From positions 6,368,406 to 6,432,405 of the forward strand of contig OY741283.1 in the NCBI GenBank assembly GCA_963514095.1: DNA of 64,000 nucleotides. Reading direction: 5' to 3'. Shown piece by piece: positions 1 to 14,800 of the stretch. The position numbers and the translations under genes were made by a program. The notes under the pieces are model-generated. The model saw nothing but the letters and a program-made list of their open reading frames with translations. It had not been told where the DNA came from and ran no database searches. Numbering within the stretch: position 1 is the stretch's first letter; every line of letters begins with the position of its first letter. The stretch is from Eutrigla gurnardus (Eukaryota > Chordata > Actinopteri > Perciformes > Triglidae).

Positions 1-2751
1 TTCCTGCTTTACTGCAAAATGGTAACAACACAGCTGGTTGACACTGATGACTGTGGCCACTGGGTGTGTTGTATGATTGTTGTTCACCTTGTAAAAATGC
101 ATAACGTGTTTATTTTTTTTACCCCTTTTTAACATCTTCAACTTAATTTACCTTGCTCTATATCTGAACTAGCAATATCTCTCGTCACAATGTTATACAT
201 ACATATAATGTGAGAGCTCTTCATGAGCAAGTGTCTCTGTTTCTCATCTGGATAGTAAAGAACAGATAGATAAAATATTGGTAATTGGAAGTAATTGGAA
301 TCTTTACGGACTCTCATGTAATTTTATGACATTTATATCTACCTCGTACACCACTACTGTATTTAAATAGCTGATGTCTGAATTGAAGGTCGATGCCTGT
401 GAGTGCAGGTACGATTCATCCACCAGATGAAGACAGACTGAAGTTTCACATGGAAGGCAGACTGCTAATGCTCTTCCAAATTAACACAGATGGCTGGAAT
501 CACCTCAAAATGAGTCACTATTAATAGCGCTGATATGCCTTCGAACAAAACTTTTAATCACAAATCAGCAAAGGCAAGACATAATCTAAGGTTATGGTAG
601 TATAGGGTGGAGTTTATTTGTTTTTTTCCCTCTTTGGCTGCTAGTTCAGTGAGTCTTGACACCACCTACATTACATTATATTCCATTGGGATCTGAGACA
701 AAATGTGCACTGCTTTTAGTCGGTGTCCACTCTGCCCTCTTAAATTTCTGTAAACAATTTCTGACATCCGTTTCCTTCTTGAGGTAGCCTATGGCAGATT
801 CAAGGCAAAGCATATAGAAGGCGTGTTCACGTTGCAGACGTGAGATGTCGGCTGCAAGGCATCTATTGTCCAGGGGAGTATTAGCTCGCCAGGATAGAAA
901 ATACTGGGAATGCAGCCTAAAGAGAGTGTAAAGACTCTCAACCTACACAGATATGGCCATACATGTTCCAACAACTAAGTCAGAAAGAACTTTGCAGTTA
1001 CAATTTTGGAAATGGTTCGTCATTAAAGACATTAATTGTGTGAAAATGTGCTGCCTGCATGTAGGATCAACATCCCAGCTACAACGTCTGCAATGCCTGG
1101 GCCTATAGAAGTCACTGATTATTTAACTGCTGTGTCATGCTTGCTCAGGGGGTTTCGCTGTCAAAACAGAAAGGGGGATTATGTGAGACCTAGCATTTAC
1201 TGGAAGTTTTAAGGACTGCCTGGCTTCCTTCTGCTCTACCTCTCTTTCCTCTCTTTCCTCTCCTTCCTCCTCTTTGCATCTCCCTACATCCTGCTGTCTC
1301 ACTGACACTCATCTTCTCACCCCTCTTCTCTCTTACAGTCACTCTTGTGCCATGCTGAGACGAGCTTGGCTTCGTGATTGCTCTTATTAAAGCATAAGGA
1401 CATACTGCCAGACTGAGAGCTCACTCACTCCGTATGTGTGTGTGTGTGTGTGAGAGAGAGGTGGGCAGAGGGGGGTAATCACCAGTTTCCCGGGTGCTTT
1501 GTCAGCAAAGATGCGCATGGTTTATGTAAGCCAGCTCTCCAAATCACCACAAGCATGCATACAAACATGCAATGACCTCAGCATAATCATCTGTGCCAGC
1601 ACTCCCACACAATCATTCCATTGGACACAGTAGCCTATAGTAACACAGTTTCGCTAGTAACAAGAACTGCACTGCACTCATACACCAGCATGTGAATGTT
1701 GTCAGCATATTATCACATAGCCTGCAATGCTTACAGGAAACAGAAAGTGTCTTTAATCATCATGTGGATCAACAGAAAAACAGAGCACCCTTTTATACAA
1801 TATAAACACGTTTTTATGTGCCTACACACAATCATTCTGCTCTTCTGCCCTCTTTTTTTTATACCTGTCAATTCATCGTATTATCTATTTACTCCGGCCC
1901 TTCTCTATGATCTAATCGGTGTAATTCTATCATGCTAATCCTATCATGTGTCTTAACTCACCCTCGTTGACACCTTTTCTATCTCAGTCAGGCTCACGCT
2001 GCATCCCATTTCCTCCCTTTACCCTTACTTTCACCTTCTTATTGAGCGTTCATATTAAATATCGTGGTGGCCTGAGAAAAAAAAAAAAAAATGCTCATTG
2101 AGGTAACGGTTTAGCCCTTTCCTCTCTTTCCAAAGGATTTTTAATATGGCACTTGGCATCGAAAGTAAGCAACATTTTCAGTCCTAAGGCATCCAAATCA
2201 CAGTTGGGTTCCTACTTTATGTTGGAGTTACTGTAAAGAAAGCTTTTACTTGTTTTTCTTCCAGCAGTCTTGATTTGTCTCTTTCCATTCTTTTCCATTG
2301 CTCCTCTGTCTCTGTTTAGCTACCAATACCTGTGAATATTGGTCCATCCTCCCTTTATTCCTTCATTCCTTCTATCTAATGCCTCTTTCCTCTGTGCCCT
2401 ACACCCCCATCCTCTCTGTCTCCGTGTATAGCATGGCGACATTTGTTCACTACCCAGGCTGCTTGCTACCTGCAGTTCTGCTCTGTGATCTGACTGCTGC
2501 ACTGCCCAGAATGGGGCCATTCATTAGAGCAAAGGAACAGGGACAAACACACACACATGTGCAGACACACACCCAACACAGGAGAAGCTACTCCATTTTC
2601 TCCTGTTTTAGTAGAATAGGAAAAGAGAAAACAACATCTTATTCTGCTTCCATAATTGTGTGCGCATTTTTGAGTGTTTGTGCAGCCACATACTGTGCAT
2701 GTACGCGTTTGTTGTAAGTGTTCATGCTATTTGGATTTGCTTGCCACTCAC
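1..2751 (-). other. cacna1a: Intron 3 of cacna1a (partial)
   Basis: This stretch lies downstream of the minus-strand exon 3 donor and runs off the left edge. I see no further channel exon in it. It holds short TG runs near 1,437-1,451, an A-run near 2,077-2,091 and pyrimidine-rich tracts at about 1,230-1,340. The small open frames here show no protein family features and lack codon-like character. Confidence 0.75.
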
Positions 2752-3789
2752 CCTGTGAGCACCACCACAAAGTCCATGACGTTCCATCCATTCCTCAGGT
2801 AGGAGTTCTTGTGGAAGGCGAAACCAAGTGCCAGGATCTTTATTCCAGACTCAAAACAGAAGATCCCTATGAAGTACGGCTCTGTATCATCCTGGGGAGA
2901 GAGAGAGAGAAAAGACAAAATGAGACACCTTTCAGGAGCTAGATGACTTCTGAAGACGCATTTTGATAAATATGTGTCAACTTCAGTGTGGCTATCTAGA
3001 GATGGTAGAGAATTTGAGTGCAACTGCTTTGTCTTGAAAATTAAAATTGCTTTAGATTTTGTGCGTGTATACTGTATATTCATTTCTGAGAGATTGTGTT
3101 GTTGCAATCTGCTGCAAGCATCTCCACTGAAGTAAAATCAACATGGAGTCATACCTATCACCTGGATTTAATCATGTTTACATATGGCTCACATAGTGCA
3201 TCATGCTTGTTTAACTTACCAGGCGCTCAGACAGCGGCGTCTTGTCCCCGTCAGGCAAATGTTGTTCCAGAGCCAAGACGATGCAGTTGGCGATGATGGT
3301 GGCTAAAATCATCCACTCAAATGGAGTGAGGAAGGTCAGTCAAGGAACACTTTCTTTGCCATTAATACAGAATTTAAAAAATACAGCTGACAGACACAAG
3401 TGCATGACAAGTGTTTTTTGTACATCAGTCATGGCATAATGTGCCTCATCTTTATAACTTTTCAACACACGTCTGTTAAGATCATATCAATAAAATTTGT
3501 CTGAAAAGGCCTGCTGGCAGTCGGGGTTTTCATGAGTCATTATTGTCAACAATCTCACATCCAGTAAATTTCAATATGCATCTGCCAATACTTAGGAAAA
3601 TACAGATCTGCAATATAGGGCTATACGACAGATCACGCTCCAAAACTCTAAAATCAGTGACACAACAATAAGAAGAATTAACATATTCAGATAAGTCACG
3701 TTAAAGGTAAAATCTAATGTATGCAAATTGAATACAATGAGTAACTGACTCATGAATGGGCCGACTTGTCACTGCTATTGCGCCTGTTT

Positions 3790-3856
<67 letters not shown>

Positions 3857-6800
3857 CATCATTATGAGTCAGTTAAATATGGTAAGTGTAGGTCCTGGTA
3901 ACACACTAACCACACAAACACACACACACACACACCCGTTATTAAAGTGTTAGTGTGTAATAGCATGCCTGGAAACTGAGGGAATGTATTGTGACATCAC
4001 CATTTGGCTCTATGTACATAACATCTAAGGGCTAGTTCAGAGGGGGGGAGAGAGGGAAGAGAGAGACAAAAAGAAGGAGTGCATGTGTCGCATCAGATTG
4101 TTATGCCTGTCAGATATAGGTATAATAAAATTGAATATGAATACACATTTTTACTGGACAAACCACTCTTTCCCTATTGTATTCTACTGAACTCCACTCT
4201 CTATTCTGGTCTCTCCACTCCTTCACCTTTTTCCTACTCCCTTGCCTCCTCTGGGAGCAGTCATTCCCATGGCATTGTGGAGGAAGGGAAAAATGAAATG
4301 GTCAAGAGCCAGAAACGCAGGAGAGGCTATTTACGGAAGCATACATTACATGTGTGTGCATGTGTGAAACATACATTACAGGCCTGCGTGTGTGTGTGTG
4401 TTTGCTGTTAAAAAGCGACCCTAACCTGGTTGAAACCCACAATGTGTGTATGCGTGCGTTCATCTGTTTGACCGCTCTTTACGCACACACACATTTCCCA
4501 GAACACCCAGGGCACCACTCAATTAACCTCCCTGCCCCCCAACAATGAGTGTGTAGAAATACGTGTGTGCGCACATGTATATATGTATACGCGTGTGTGT
4601 GTTGGGCTGTGAGAAGGCTGTTATAGTTGACTGAAAAAGGGGAAAGAGAGGAGAGGAGCAAGGAGACAGAGAGACTGATGTTGTGTATTAGAAATGCTCC
4701 TCATGAGGGATGACTCTTTCGTGTACGATGCTCATTGTACCTGCATTATGCTTCAAGGTGCCACATGATGTGCTCGATCTTTACACAGGCAGTTTGTGTG
4801 TTTGTGTGTGTGTGTGTGTGTCTATAAGGCATACACATCCTTAAAGAAGGCCCCTGCGCATATGTCCAAATTCAGAATATGAATATATGACTCACTCTGA
4901 CAATAACCATTCAATAATGAATCTCCCCTTCCTTCTTCCTCAATGACTATATATAGCAGCATGACAGAGTTAAAAGCAAGGGAAGGAACAGGGGTGAGGG
5001 AGAAAGAGAGGAAGAGAGAGAGACGAGAATATGTTGCTCCCTCACCATTCCCCCACCCTTCATCTTTCTAATATTTTCTTTGTCCTCGGTCTCTCCCTCT
5101 CTCCTGCCTCCCCTGTGCGTCTAGCTCTACCCGTGTTTCTGCATATGCTTGCTTTTTATTATCAGATGTGCGTCTGTGTGTGTTTATATACTGTACTGGG
5201 GACAGCAGTAGGTCGTAGATGGCGATGTCTCGCCAGGAAAACGGAAGTGAGGCTGTCAAAGTACACCACGGGAGCCAAATGACGCACGCACACGTTTGCA
5301 GGTCTACTTGCCTTTTCTTCACCTTGTCCATCACCGCCACCTTACAGTCTTCCTGTTCGCTCTCTCTCTCCTATCTCCTCCTCAGTAAAGCTCCCGCCTG
5401 TTTCTCACTGATATATTTCTCCATCTAGCTGCCCTGTTAAGCCTCATCTCTCTGTCTCACATACAGTACCTCTCTGTGTATATATCGCCATCTCCTCTTA
5501 CTCCTCCTCATTTTTCTTCCCCTCTGCTCTTTTCCCACTTGTTTCTCTGTCTCCCCCGCTTTCTTGCATCTCTCCTCAGTCTACCTTTCTCACACTGCGT
5601 CCTCCCATCAATCACCCCTATCTCTATCATGCCATCTCCATTCAATATCGAATGAGATGCCGCGTCAGCAAGCGCACGGAGACCCTGACAGCAAGAGACA
5701 GAGTATGGGGAGAAGAGGATGAAAGAGGGGGATGAAAAAAAGAAAAAAAAAAGGATGGATAGGAGGGGAAAGAATATGAAGGGCTAAATGAAAGAGACAG
5801 GAGAGTAGGAAAGAAGAAAAAGAAACTGTCCTGTGGGCACAGACATGATTGAAAAGAGTGAGTGGTGGGGAATAAAAGCCAGAGGAGGCGGGAGGACGTA
5901 GCAGAGGGAGGAAAACAACAGCGAGGGAGAGAGAAGGACACAGAAGAAGAGCACAGGAGTGCTGAATGAGGGATAAAGCAAGAGAATGACAGGGGTGTGA
6001 GAGTATTGCGGTATTTTCTTCTTCTCCTAAGGAGCGCGTATGCTCTGACGAAAAGTAGGTTAGTGGCAGAACATATGAAAATAAAGGAAGGGGGGCTGAA
6101 AGGAAAAGAGGCGGTGGGAGATTACAGTGATATCATACATAAGTATGTATAACACACGGCACCATATAAAATCGCTGCAGCCCTCGCATGCTTCAGATAT
6201 TGACATACTACATTTTGTGCCACCACATATACATACACAAGTCCTCAACAACCTCCAGAGCCCTTCCTCTCTCCACCCCATGCACGTGCCATATTGCCAT
6301 TCAAGCACACATTTTCATACATGTCATGTACACACACATGCCAACACTAGACTTCACTTCCTTACACTCCACTTGTCTGCCAATAGAGTCCAGACCAGCT
6401 GCTACCCTTTGGAAAGGTGCCAGCCTTCAACCATACATGATAGGTTGGGCCTTTCTCACTGTTTATTTCTTTAAACTACACTTGTTATTTGTACTAATGT
6501 TAATATAATAATATCTGTTAAACAGTTAAAGAAATATTAAAAAATACAAATGCTGAGCAAATCTCAGAGTAGCGGCTTGTCACTTAAAGTAGAATAGCGC
6601 TGGTCCACTTTATGTCAGCCTAAATCAAATCAAGTCAGCAGCTGGCTGCCAAGCAAGATATGGGAATTTAGCATGGGTCTTGAGGAGTTTATGCATTTAA
6701 TCATCAACGAATAAACTGTACACGCACACACACTGCAGTGCTACATTCACAACTATTATCATTGCAGCTGGATGGCCTATTAGAGTACGTGAGGACGTTA

Positions 6801-9800
6801 TCTGACTCGATACTGATGCTGGTATTGGTATATCCCAATTTACTATAATACTCAAGAAAAGGCTCAGTAATGGGGCAAATTTCATTATCATAATCCACAT
6901 TTGATAAAGTTAACTTCAGAGTGACTAGATTCTGGCTTCGCACATATGAAACATAATGGAGCCACAACTTAGGATGAATTGCCAACTAGTATTCTATCTT
7001 TCTCTCAATATCCATCTCTATTTGTGTGTGTTATGAAGGAGATCATTTTGGTGTTTTAGATGCGAATGTCTTCTGTTATTTTAAAGAAGAAAATAGGATG
7101 AAGTTGAAGTCATAACTAAGCAGCACCTCCTTTACTCCGTGACTTTCTTTAAATCCCTTACTCTGTCCTGTTACATTATGCAGCAGACCACTGGCAGAAC
7201 AGCTCAAATGATAACTTCATTTTCTTGTCACTTTTCCCTCAGAAGCACTGATTTGATCAAATGAATGGGATTAAGCACTATGGTTGAGACCTATCTATCC
7301 TAATTATTTTGATAATCAGCAGCCACAAAAGATAAGAGACATCGTTGAAGTGCCTCATTTTATTCCTGCAGCACACATTTTTAATAGACTAACAAATCAC
7401 AGTAAAAGTTTCCCTTCATATTTGAAATATTGCCTTGCATTTTTACATTTAACAATGTGTTTATGTAAAATATGAAGGGATATAAGTAAGTGTCTTTAAA
7501 TCAATTTAATATATATTCATTCCAGAAAGAGGATATGCAATTTGCTTGCGTCTTCCAACCCTGCGCTAATTTGGCAGCAGAGGTCCTTCACAGCAAGAAC
7601 ATGGCCTCCACTGAGTCACATGGGATAACATCCCCCCAGAAAACATGCATTCAACCATAGAGGATCTAAAAGAGTAGATGTGACATGTTCTAATGACTTG
7701 CTATTCTGGGAAGGAACCATATGGCAGCCATCTTACCTGGGACCAGTTTTAAACAAATTGGAACCTATGGGGAAAGAGGCTTAGGTGATAATCCTTGTAT
7801 TTTCCACCACTATTGTTTGATTCACGATAATGAGTGTAAGACAAGTGTGTCCATCCACAATGGACCAAAAAGTAAAGATTCTTGAATTCTAATTTTTATA
7901 GTTTACAAGAATCCAAGCTTTCAATAATGGATATAATCTTGCAACCAAACTAAACCCATGCCTCCAGAAAATATATTATTCTACATTTATCCCAGCTTTG
8001 CACCACGTTTGACTGCATTGCAAAACAAATGTGCTTGAAGGCCAGTTTAGCCCTGCGTGGCCCCTCTCAGTCTGATTTAACATCAATAAGTGTGTATAGT
8101 CTTTACAGCCGCCCACTTCTGCTGCCTGTTTATCCATATGGCATATGCTGTGTCTCTATCTCACCCCTGCCACTGCCTCTCCCTCACCACCCACATATAG
8201 CCAAGTTGTCACTTCGTACAAGATGCTGACGGTGGTGTGTGTGCGTGCAAGCCGTGGTCTGTGTGTAAAGTATTAGTGTAGCATGTGACATTTTTTTTAC
8301 ATGTTGCTGTGTGTTCAGGAAGGCAGTGTAGGTGTGTTAATATGATGTGCGTTTGCGTACTCGACAGTATTTGCTGGTTTATGCTTTTCACTGCCAACGT
8401 GCACGTGTACATGTAAGTGTGTGGTTTGCATGTCTGTGTGTGTGCCAGCCCACCCTGCAGGTAGAGCGCAGGATTCCAGCAGGGTTTGTCTAGTAACAGC
8501 TGCGGCATGTGACTAAAGAATACAGGCATAAAAAAAAAATCAATCCATCACAGACTCTCTCCCTCTCTCTATTTTCCTCTCTCCCCACGTATCTGAATCC
8601 CAAAAATAGCTATGCCCCACGTCACTGCACCCCTCACACACACGCGCAGACATATGCATTCTCAAAGACACACACACACCTCACACAAACACACACATCC
8701 AAACTAGCCAGCAACTGAAAATGAATTATTCAACAGAGCCAGAATGCACAGCTAGGAGAAAGGGGAAGGAGGAAAAATGCAGAAGGAAAGGAGGGAGGAA
8801 CAAAGAAAATGATGATCTTCTATTTAACGTGCACTGCGAACATGTGCATACAGTAAACACGGATAATCGACGCACACTAGATCTGCTGCCAAAAGGTCAG
8901 TTGTAATTAAATCAGGTTGAGTCTATTAGCACTCGTGCTGACAGTTAAGAACTGGGGAAGCAGATTTATATTAATAATACAATAGAAATATATCTATACA
9001 TAATTCTACATCAGAAAAAAATAAAAAATAAACATTTATCCATATACACATGCATCCAAACATATATGCTCATACATAAACATTTACAAATACAACCACT
9101 TACGTACAGCCAAACATGCATACAAAAAAGGCACACTAACACACTAAAAAGAAAAAACAAGTAAACAGAACAAACTCCAAAGACATCAGCTATCCATCTT
9201 TTGTTCCATTCAGATCTGTAAATCAAGGATGTTTATCAACATACATCAGATTTCCTAAAAGATGATCATTAAAGACTAACAAAGTTGATTATTGGCACCA
9301 TAACACTTGCCTGTCAGGTTTTCTGTATTATAAGTAAGCGAACAGCTATTGATACCAACATTTCTACTGTGATTTATGACCTGGTTGCTACACAGCAGCA
9401 TGTTTCCATATTGATTTTGCTTCCATTTCTCAATCGCCATATATGTTACAAGGGCACCTTTCTGCAGTGTATCAAAAAACAGCTAGCACGATGCATTCAA
9501 CAGATTTTAGAGGATCAATTTACAATCTGGGAACAGTGTAGCGTGTCATTTCCGGTCGCTGTTGGTGAGCCGTTCCTCCCCAGCACTTCCAGTCCTTATA
9601 CATTTACATGTAATAATTTGGTAAATTGTTACCCATAATAAGCCCATGGGTTAAAATTACGTGTGGATGTAAGATTGTCTCAGAGACTTTCTGATTTCCA
9701 GTGATAAAAATATGTTCTGTGCAGGTTTAAATATTGTGAATAATTCACTTGTCAACAGGAAGAGGGAGAGACGGAGAGAGAGGAAGAACTGTGGATTCCT

Positions 9801-11840
9801 CACTACCTAGAATGACCTCTGTGTTCCTCCATCTCTATGTAAGAACACTGTGGGAGGACAGACAGATATCTTTCAGTAAAAACACACATGGCCAAGCACA
9901 CAGACGCACACACATACCCGGACAAGGTAAAAGTAAAACAATGCTCTGCCAATGAGCAATACAAATGAAGATATATGAAGATGCGTCTTCAATTCTGACC
10001 AGCTATTCTATATTCTAAAAACATTGAGTGGTTATTGAGGTTGCTTCTTTTTGGAAGACAACACAGATGAAAAACACATAGAGCACATAATGAGAAAAAT
10101 AATATGTATTGTCCAAGTGTGAAAAAATGAAGAAAAACAATTGAATAGATTTTGTTTCTAGTTCTGCGAGTGTGTACTTGTGCATGTGAATGTGTGCGTG
10201 TGTCTGTGTGTGCCGAGTCACCCCGCAGGAACTCAGGATACAGATCAATTCACACGTTTAATCCCAGACAGTCAAACGTATGAGGTATGAGGTGGGCAGA
10301 TTGAGTCCAGAGGGCACGCATGCACACATACACAGGAATCATAACACATATGCAAGCAGACACACTTCTTATTGCCAACTATTGTGAGCAAACTAAACCA
10401 AACAAGACTTGCAGCTGTCAGGATGTTCCGAGAAGTATCCCCGAAACTTCACACAATGCTTTAAATTAGCATTGCAAAAGGCGGAAGCAGCCAATTAAAG
10501 CGAGGACAAGCAGCAGCGGAGGACAGCGAGTGGAGCGGCAGCGGCAGGGAGGAGAGAGAAAAGGGAAGAGTGATGGATAAACTTTGAGTGAAAGACAAAG
10601 TATAGGTAGAGAAAAGTGAGAGGAGACTTCTTATTAGTCAAAGACAGTGAAAAGAGTGAGAGGAAAGGGGAGAGAAAAGATCAGTGTGTGTGTTTATTTG
10701 AAGTTGTTGCTGTTGACAAAAATCTGTTTAGTCACATTATGGGAACTCAATGCCCATTGAGAGACAAAAAGTAGCCTCTTTACATGGTATGCCATTAAAT
10801 GTTATGGTTAAGACTTTGGTTTTTGGTTGTTTAGGATTATGATTGAGCTGTTATGATAGGGAAAGTATTTACAGAATAAATGTAAGTCAATGCAGTATCT
10901 TTCTAAGTGACAAAAACAAGTTTGTGTGTGTGTTCTCTGGCTGCATTGTAGATGGCCAACCCTGAGTGTTTGACTCTCCACCGCTTTGAGTTAAATGATT
11001 TATATGCAGACAGGCAGTTTGATTCTCTCTCTTGCTCTCTCTCCATTGTTTCTCATTAGTCTACCCCTCTCTATAATGTCTCTCAGTCTTACCGACTTCC
11101 CCCTCCTCTCTTTATGTCTGTCACTGCATAGTCCCGCTCACTGTTCTGTCTCTGTACTCCAGCTGCATATTAGAAGCAGAGCAGGAACAGCTTTTCACCT
11201 CATCACTCTCACTCTTTCCTCTCCTCCTCTGCTTTAGAAAAGGTCATTTAATCACACTGAGAACTAGCCTTACTGCATTTACCCCCAGACCCAAGAAAGT
11301 CAAAAACATACTGACTTTTTTAGGACTCAACACAGAAACACATACATATGCTCCATGAGAGTATTGTAAACTTTCCTAACAATCAGGTCTCTACGTCAGC
11401 TAGAGAACAAAAGAGGAAAGCAGGTTGAAAGAAAGTGGGCAGCGTATCCCGACAGAAAACTGAACTTATAAAGCAGCTCCTGTTATTTATAGACTGGCAT
11501 GACGTGAAAGATACAGACCCATGGATGTGACCAGATTGAAGAGAGAGACCCTACGTCATAGTACTGTCGTGTCTGTGTGTGTGTATGTTTTACAAATTAA
11601 AGAAGACAAAAAATAAATAAAAATAGGCAGAACACAAATGACTGACACACAGACTGTGTCACAAAATTCTGTACACACACACACACAAAACTAAAATGAT
11701 GTTAGTCTGTGTAGTAATCAGCTGACAGTTGCAAGCTGGAGAAAGGCCAATAAATAATTTAGATTCTGCAGTGAACGTACATCACGGACTCTCCACATCC
11801 ACCCAAAAACACCCGGTCCCTCTCTGCTGCTGGTTGCATC

Positions 11841-11892
<52 letters not shown>

Positions 11893-14800
11893 CAAAGGAA
11901 GTGAGAGACCTGACTTCTCCACGGTGGCCTGGTGAGGTACTCACACTGAATATGTGGGGAAATAACTGCTACTGAGTCAGACACACTCAGAAAATATTAG
12001 TGCGCTTCCCTTGGCAATTGGTAAACACAATCAGAAAGTAACACACACAACAAGCATTACACACCAACCTGCATTTGTCAGAAAGAAACTGTAGGAAATG
12101 TCAGTCAATCACAATATACTTATACTCAACTACTAAAAATCACTTATGATTGACACACATCTTAAGAGAGAGATTAAACCTAGTCGCAAATGGTCATTTG
12201 ATTGGTATAAAGGATCAGATATAGAACTATAAGATTAAAGGCACTACTGCTCTCTCACAAGCACACACAGGCAGTATCCGCAAACTAACCACATGTTTTT
12301 ATTTTGGTGAATTAAAATAATTGATATAGTCCACATAATATTGAAAACAACCTTCTAACTTAACATCTTACGATTGTGAGAAGGTGGTTACTTTTTAAAA
12401 CACATTACTTGTATTATATTTCACATTGAGTGTGTCACTATAGATAGCTGGAACATATATTGACTTCCTCTCCATTTACAGCACAAGAAAACACACTTAA
12501 GTGTATGCTGATGACGCAGCCAACAGCACCCTTACTTGGCGTGTAGAGTATGTGTGTGTTTGTGTCGGTGGTGAGCTAAAATGAGTGTCTTCCAGATGTG
12601 CACATCACCGACACCTAATACATATAGCTCAAAACATGAAAGTCAATTTGCAGCATTGCATCTTTTACATCAACTCCTGATATGGCTTTGACAAAGTCAT
12701 ATGGGAGAATTTAGGGAACATTTTGGGGACAAAGGTCAGTGGGAAAGCCAATGCGGATTTAATTTCAAAGGTCAGATGCAATGACATAATATAGTGTCAA
12801 CTTTCGCCCCAGCATGTCACATGATATGTTATTGCTGAGAACATTCCAAGCACATCAGCACAATCACACTGCCTGGTGTATGTCTCTTTCTCTATTTGTT
12901 ATGTACATCATGTATTAAACCAGATGTGATTCAATATCATACAATTCGGCTGTTATTTAATATTGACTCAGCTCATATTTAATAGGCGTGGGTATTTTTA
13001 TTTTTTTACTTGTTGCTATAGAAATAACCTCTCCTGCCACACCAGAAACAGTACGCATTAGCAGTGATAGCCGTCATAACATTTTAGCTCGTCTCCTCAG
13101 GGAGGATTTGTTAGTCATTTCTTTCTGATTTAATTGTACCTCAGTTCCAGCGTCAGTGTCATCCTTCTGGTGTGTGTCCTTGTAGGTGAAACCACACGGC
13201 CTTGGTTACGTACTTTGACGGGGAGAAGTTAGCCTCGGTGGTACTTTGGAAGTAGCCCAAGATGCTAACGTAAGCGCCTCACTGCTAGCTGTCGACGACT
13301 AGCCAGACGTTACTCGTTACTTGTCATACCTGCAGTACGCTGGTGGACTTTTTTTTTTTCAGACAGTGTTGGAAACGGTAACGTCCAATATTTATAAAAA
13401 GTATAACTTTTCCCCCGAAAGAATACGACTCGAGCCGAGGAAAGTATTCCATCGATGATTTGAGGCAGTCGGTGAGGTTCGGGTCACTCGCGCGCGCGCC
13501 TGCTGACGCTACCGACGGAGGAGAACGTTACCGTAAATGATACAATACAATGCAGTATTCAAACAATGCGTATCAAATAATAACAGTGAGGCTGTTGAAA
13601 TTACCTGCTGCCCACTACAGTGGCTCATATGGTATATTCCGTAAGATTAATTTATTAGTCAATAGTTGGGAATGAAAATAAATACCATAAATAGTAAATC
13701 TTAATGTTTTCTTAAAATGTCACTAAAAAAAACTACAACAACAAAGAAAAAAAATGTCTCTAGCTTTCATGGCGTTATTTATGTAATTAAATACTTTAAA
13801 GTATGCCTATTGCATAGTAGGCTATCATGCATGCACTGATTCTTAACAAAAATGCAATTCTGAGATTGATCTGTATCTGAACACTATACTCTGTGTGTCT
13901 ACATTTCAGTATGTTAATCAAACTCAGTGTGAACGATAAATGCTGGTATTAATTGTATTTAACAAGGCAGCCGACCACTTGTTTTAAATAAGAGATGGCA
14001 CAGTAACACTCTGAACTCTGTGATGCTAATCTTCATTAAAAAAAACAAATATTTGTGAAAGCTTTGAAGGCTTTATCGCACGTAACTGGAGTTGCTTTAT
14101 GTTTTTGAAGACGCTTCACCTCTTTTCCAAGAGGCTTCTTCAGTTCTACCTGAGTACTGGGGAGTTGAGGTATTTAACCTCTTGCAGGGTCCTAGCAAAC
14201 AAGCAAGTCCAGTCGCCTGTGATAAAGCTTTCAAAGATTTCACAGACATCTCTATTGCCACGTCTTGTTGTCTCTACATGTGAGATAGTTATTTATATGG
14301 TACTCCCATGGGTCCCGTGAGTTCCTAACTAAATAAAGCTGCGGGTCATAATTTCTGCTGAATAGCTTGCAAATCCACTGAGACTCATACATCTGGTGAA
14401 TCAAAAAGCTGTTTCAATCTCTGTTGACCAGTCAGTTGACCGAATCAGTCCTGCCAATATTTCTGAAACGTTTTCTTCATTGTGTCATGAAATAAGATTT
14501 ACTTTGACGCTGACCACTCAATGGTCAGTGAAGGACAAATGGCACATACTGTATATTACCACTAAGAAGAAATCCTCTTGAAATCAGGGATGATTTAAAT
14601 AAGTAATATTGCGACCCTTAATCTTTTATGGGGTCCATTAATGTTCAGTCTTTGCTGGTATGAGCCAGATATTTATTTTCCCACTATGACAGCCTATAAA
14701 GTACACGTCTATAGTTATGGTGATCCAGCACCTGTTTGATGGTTTGATCTCGGTTCTGGATTCGAACCAGTTGCACAAAAGCACATCCGCTGATGAGACA

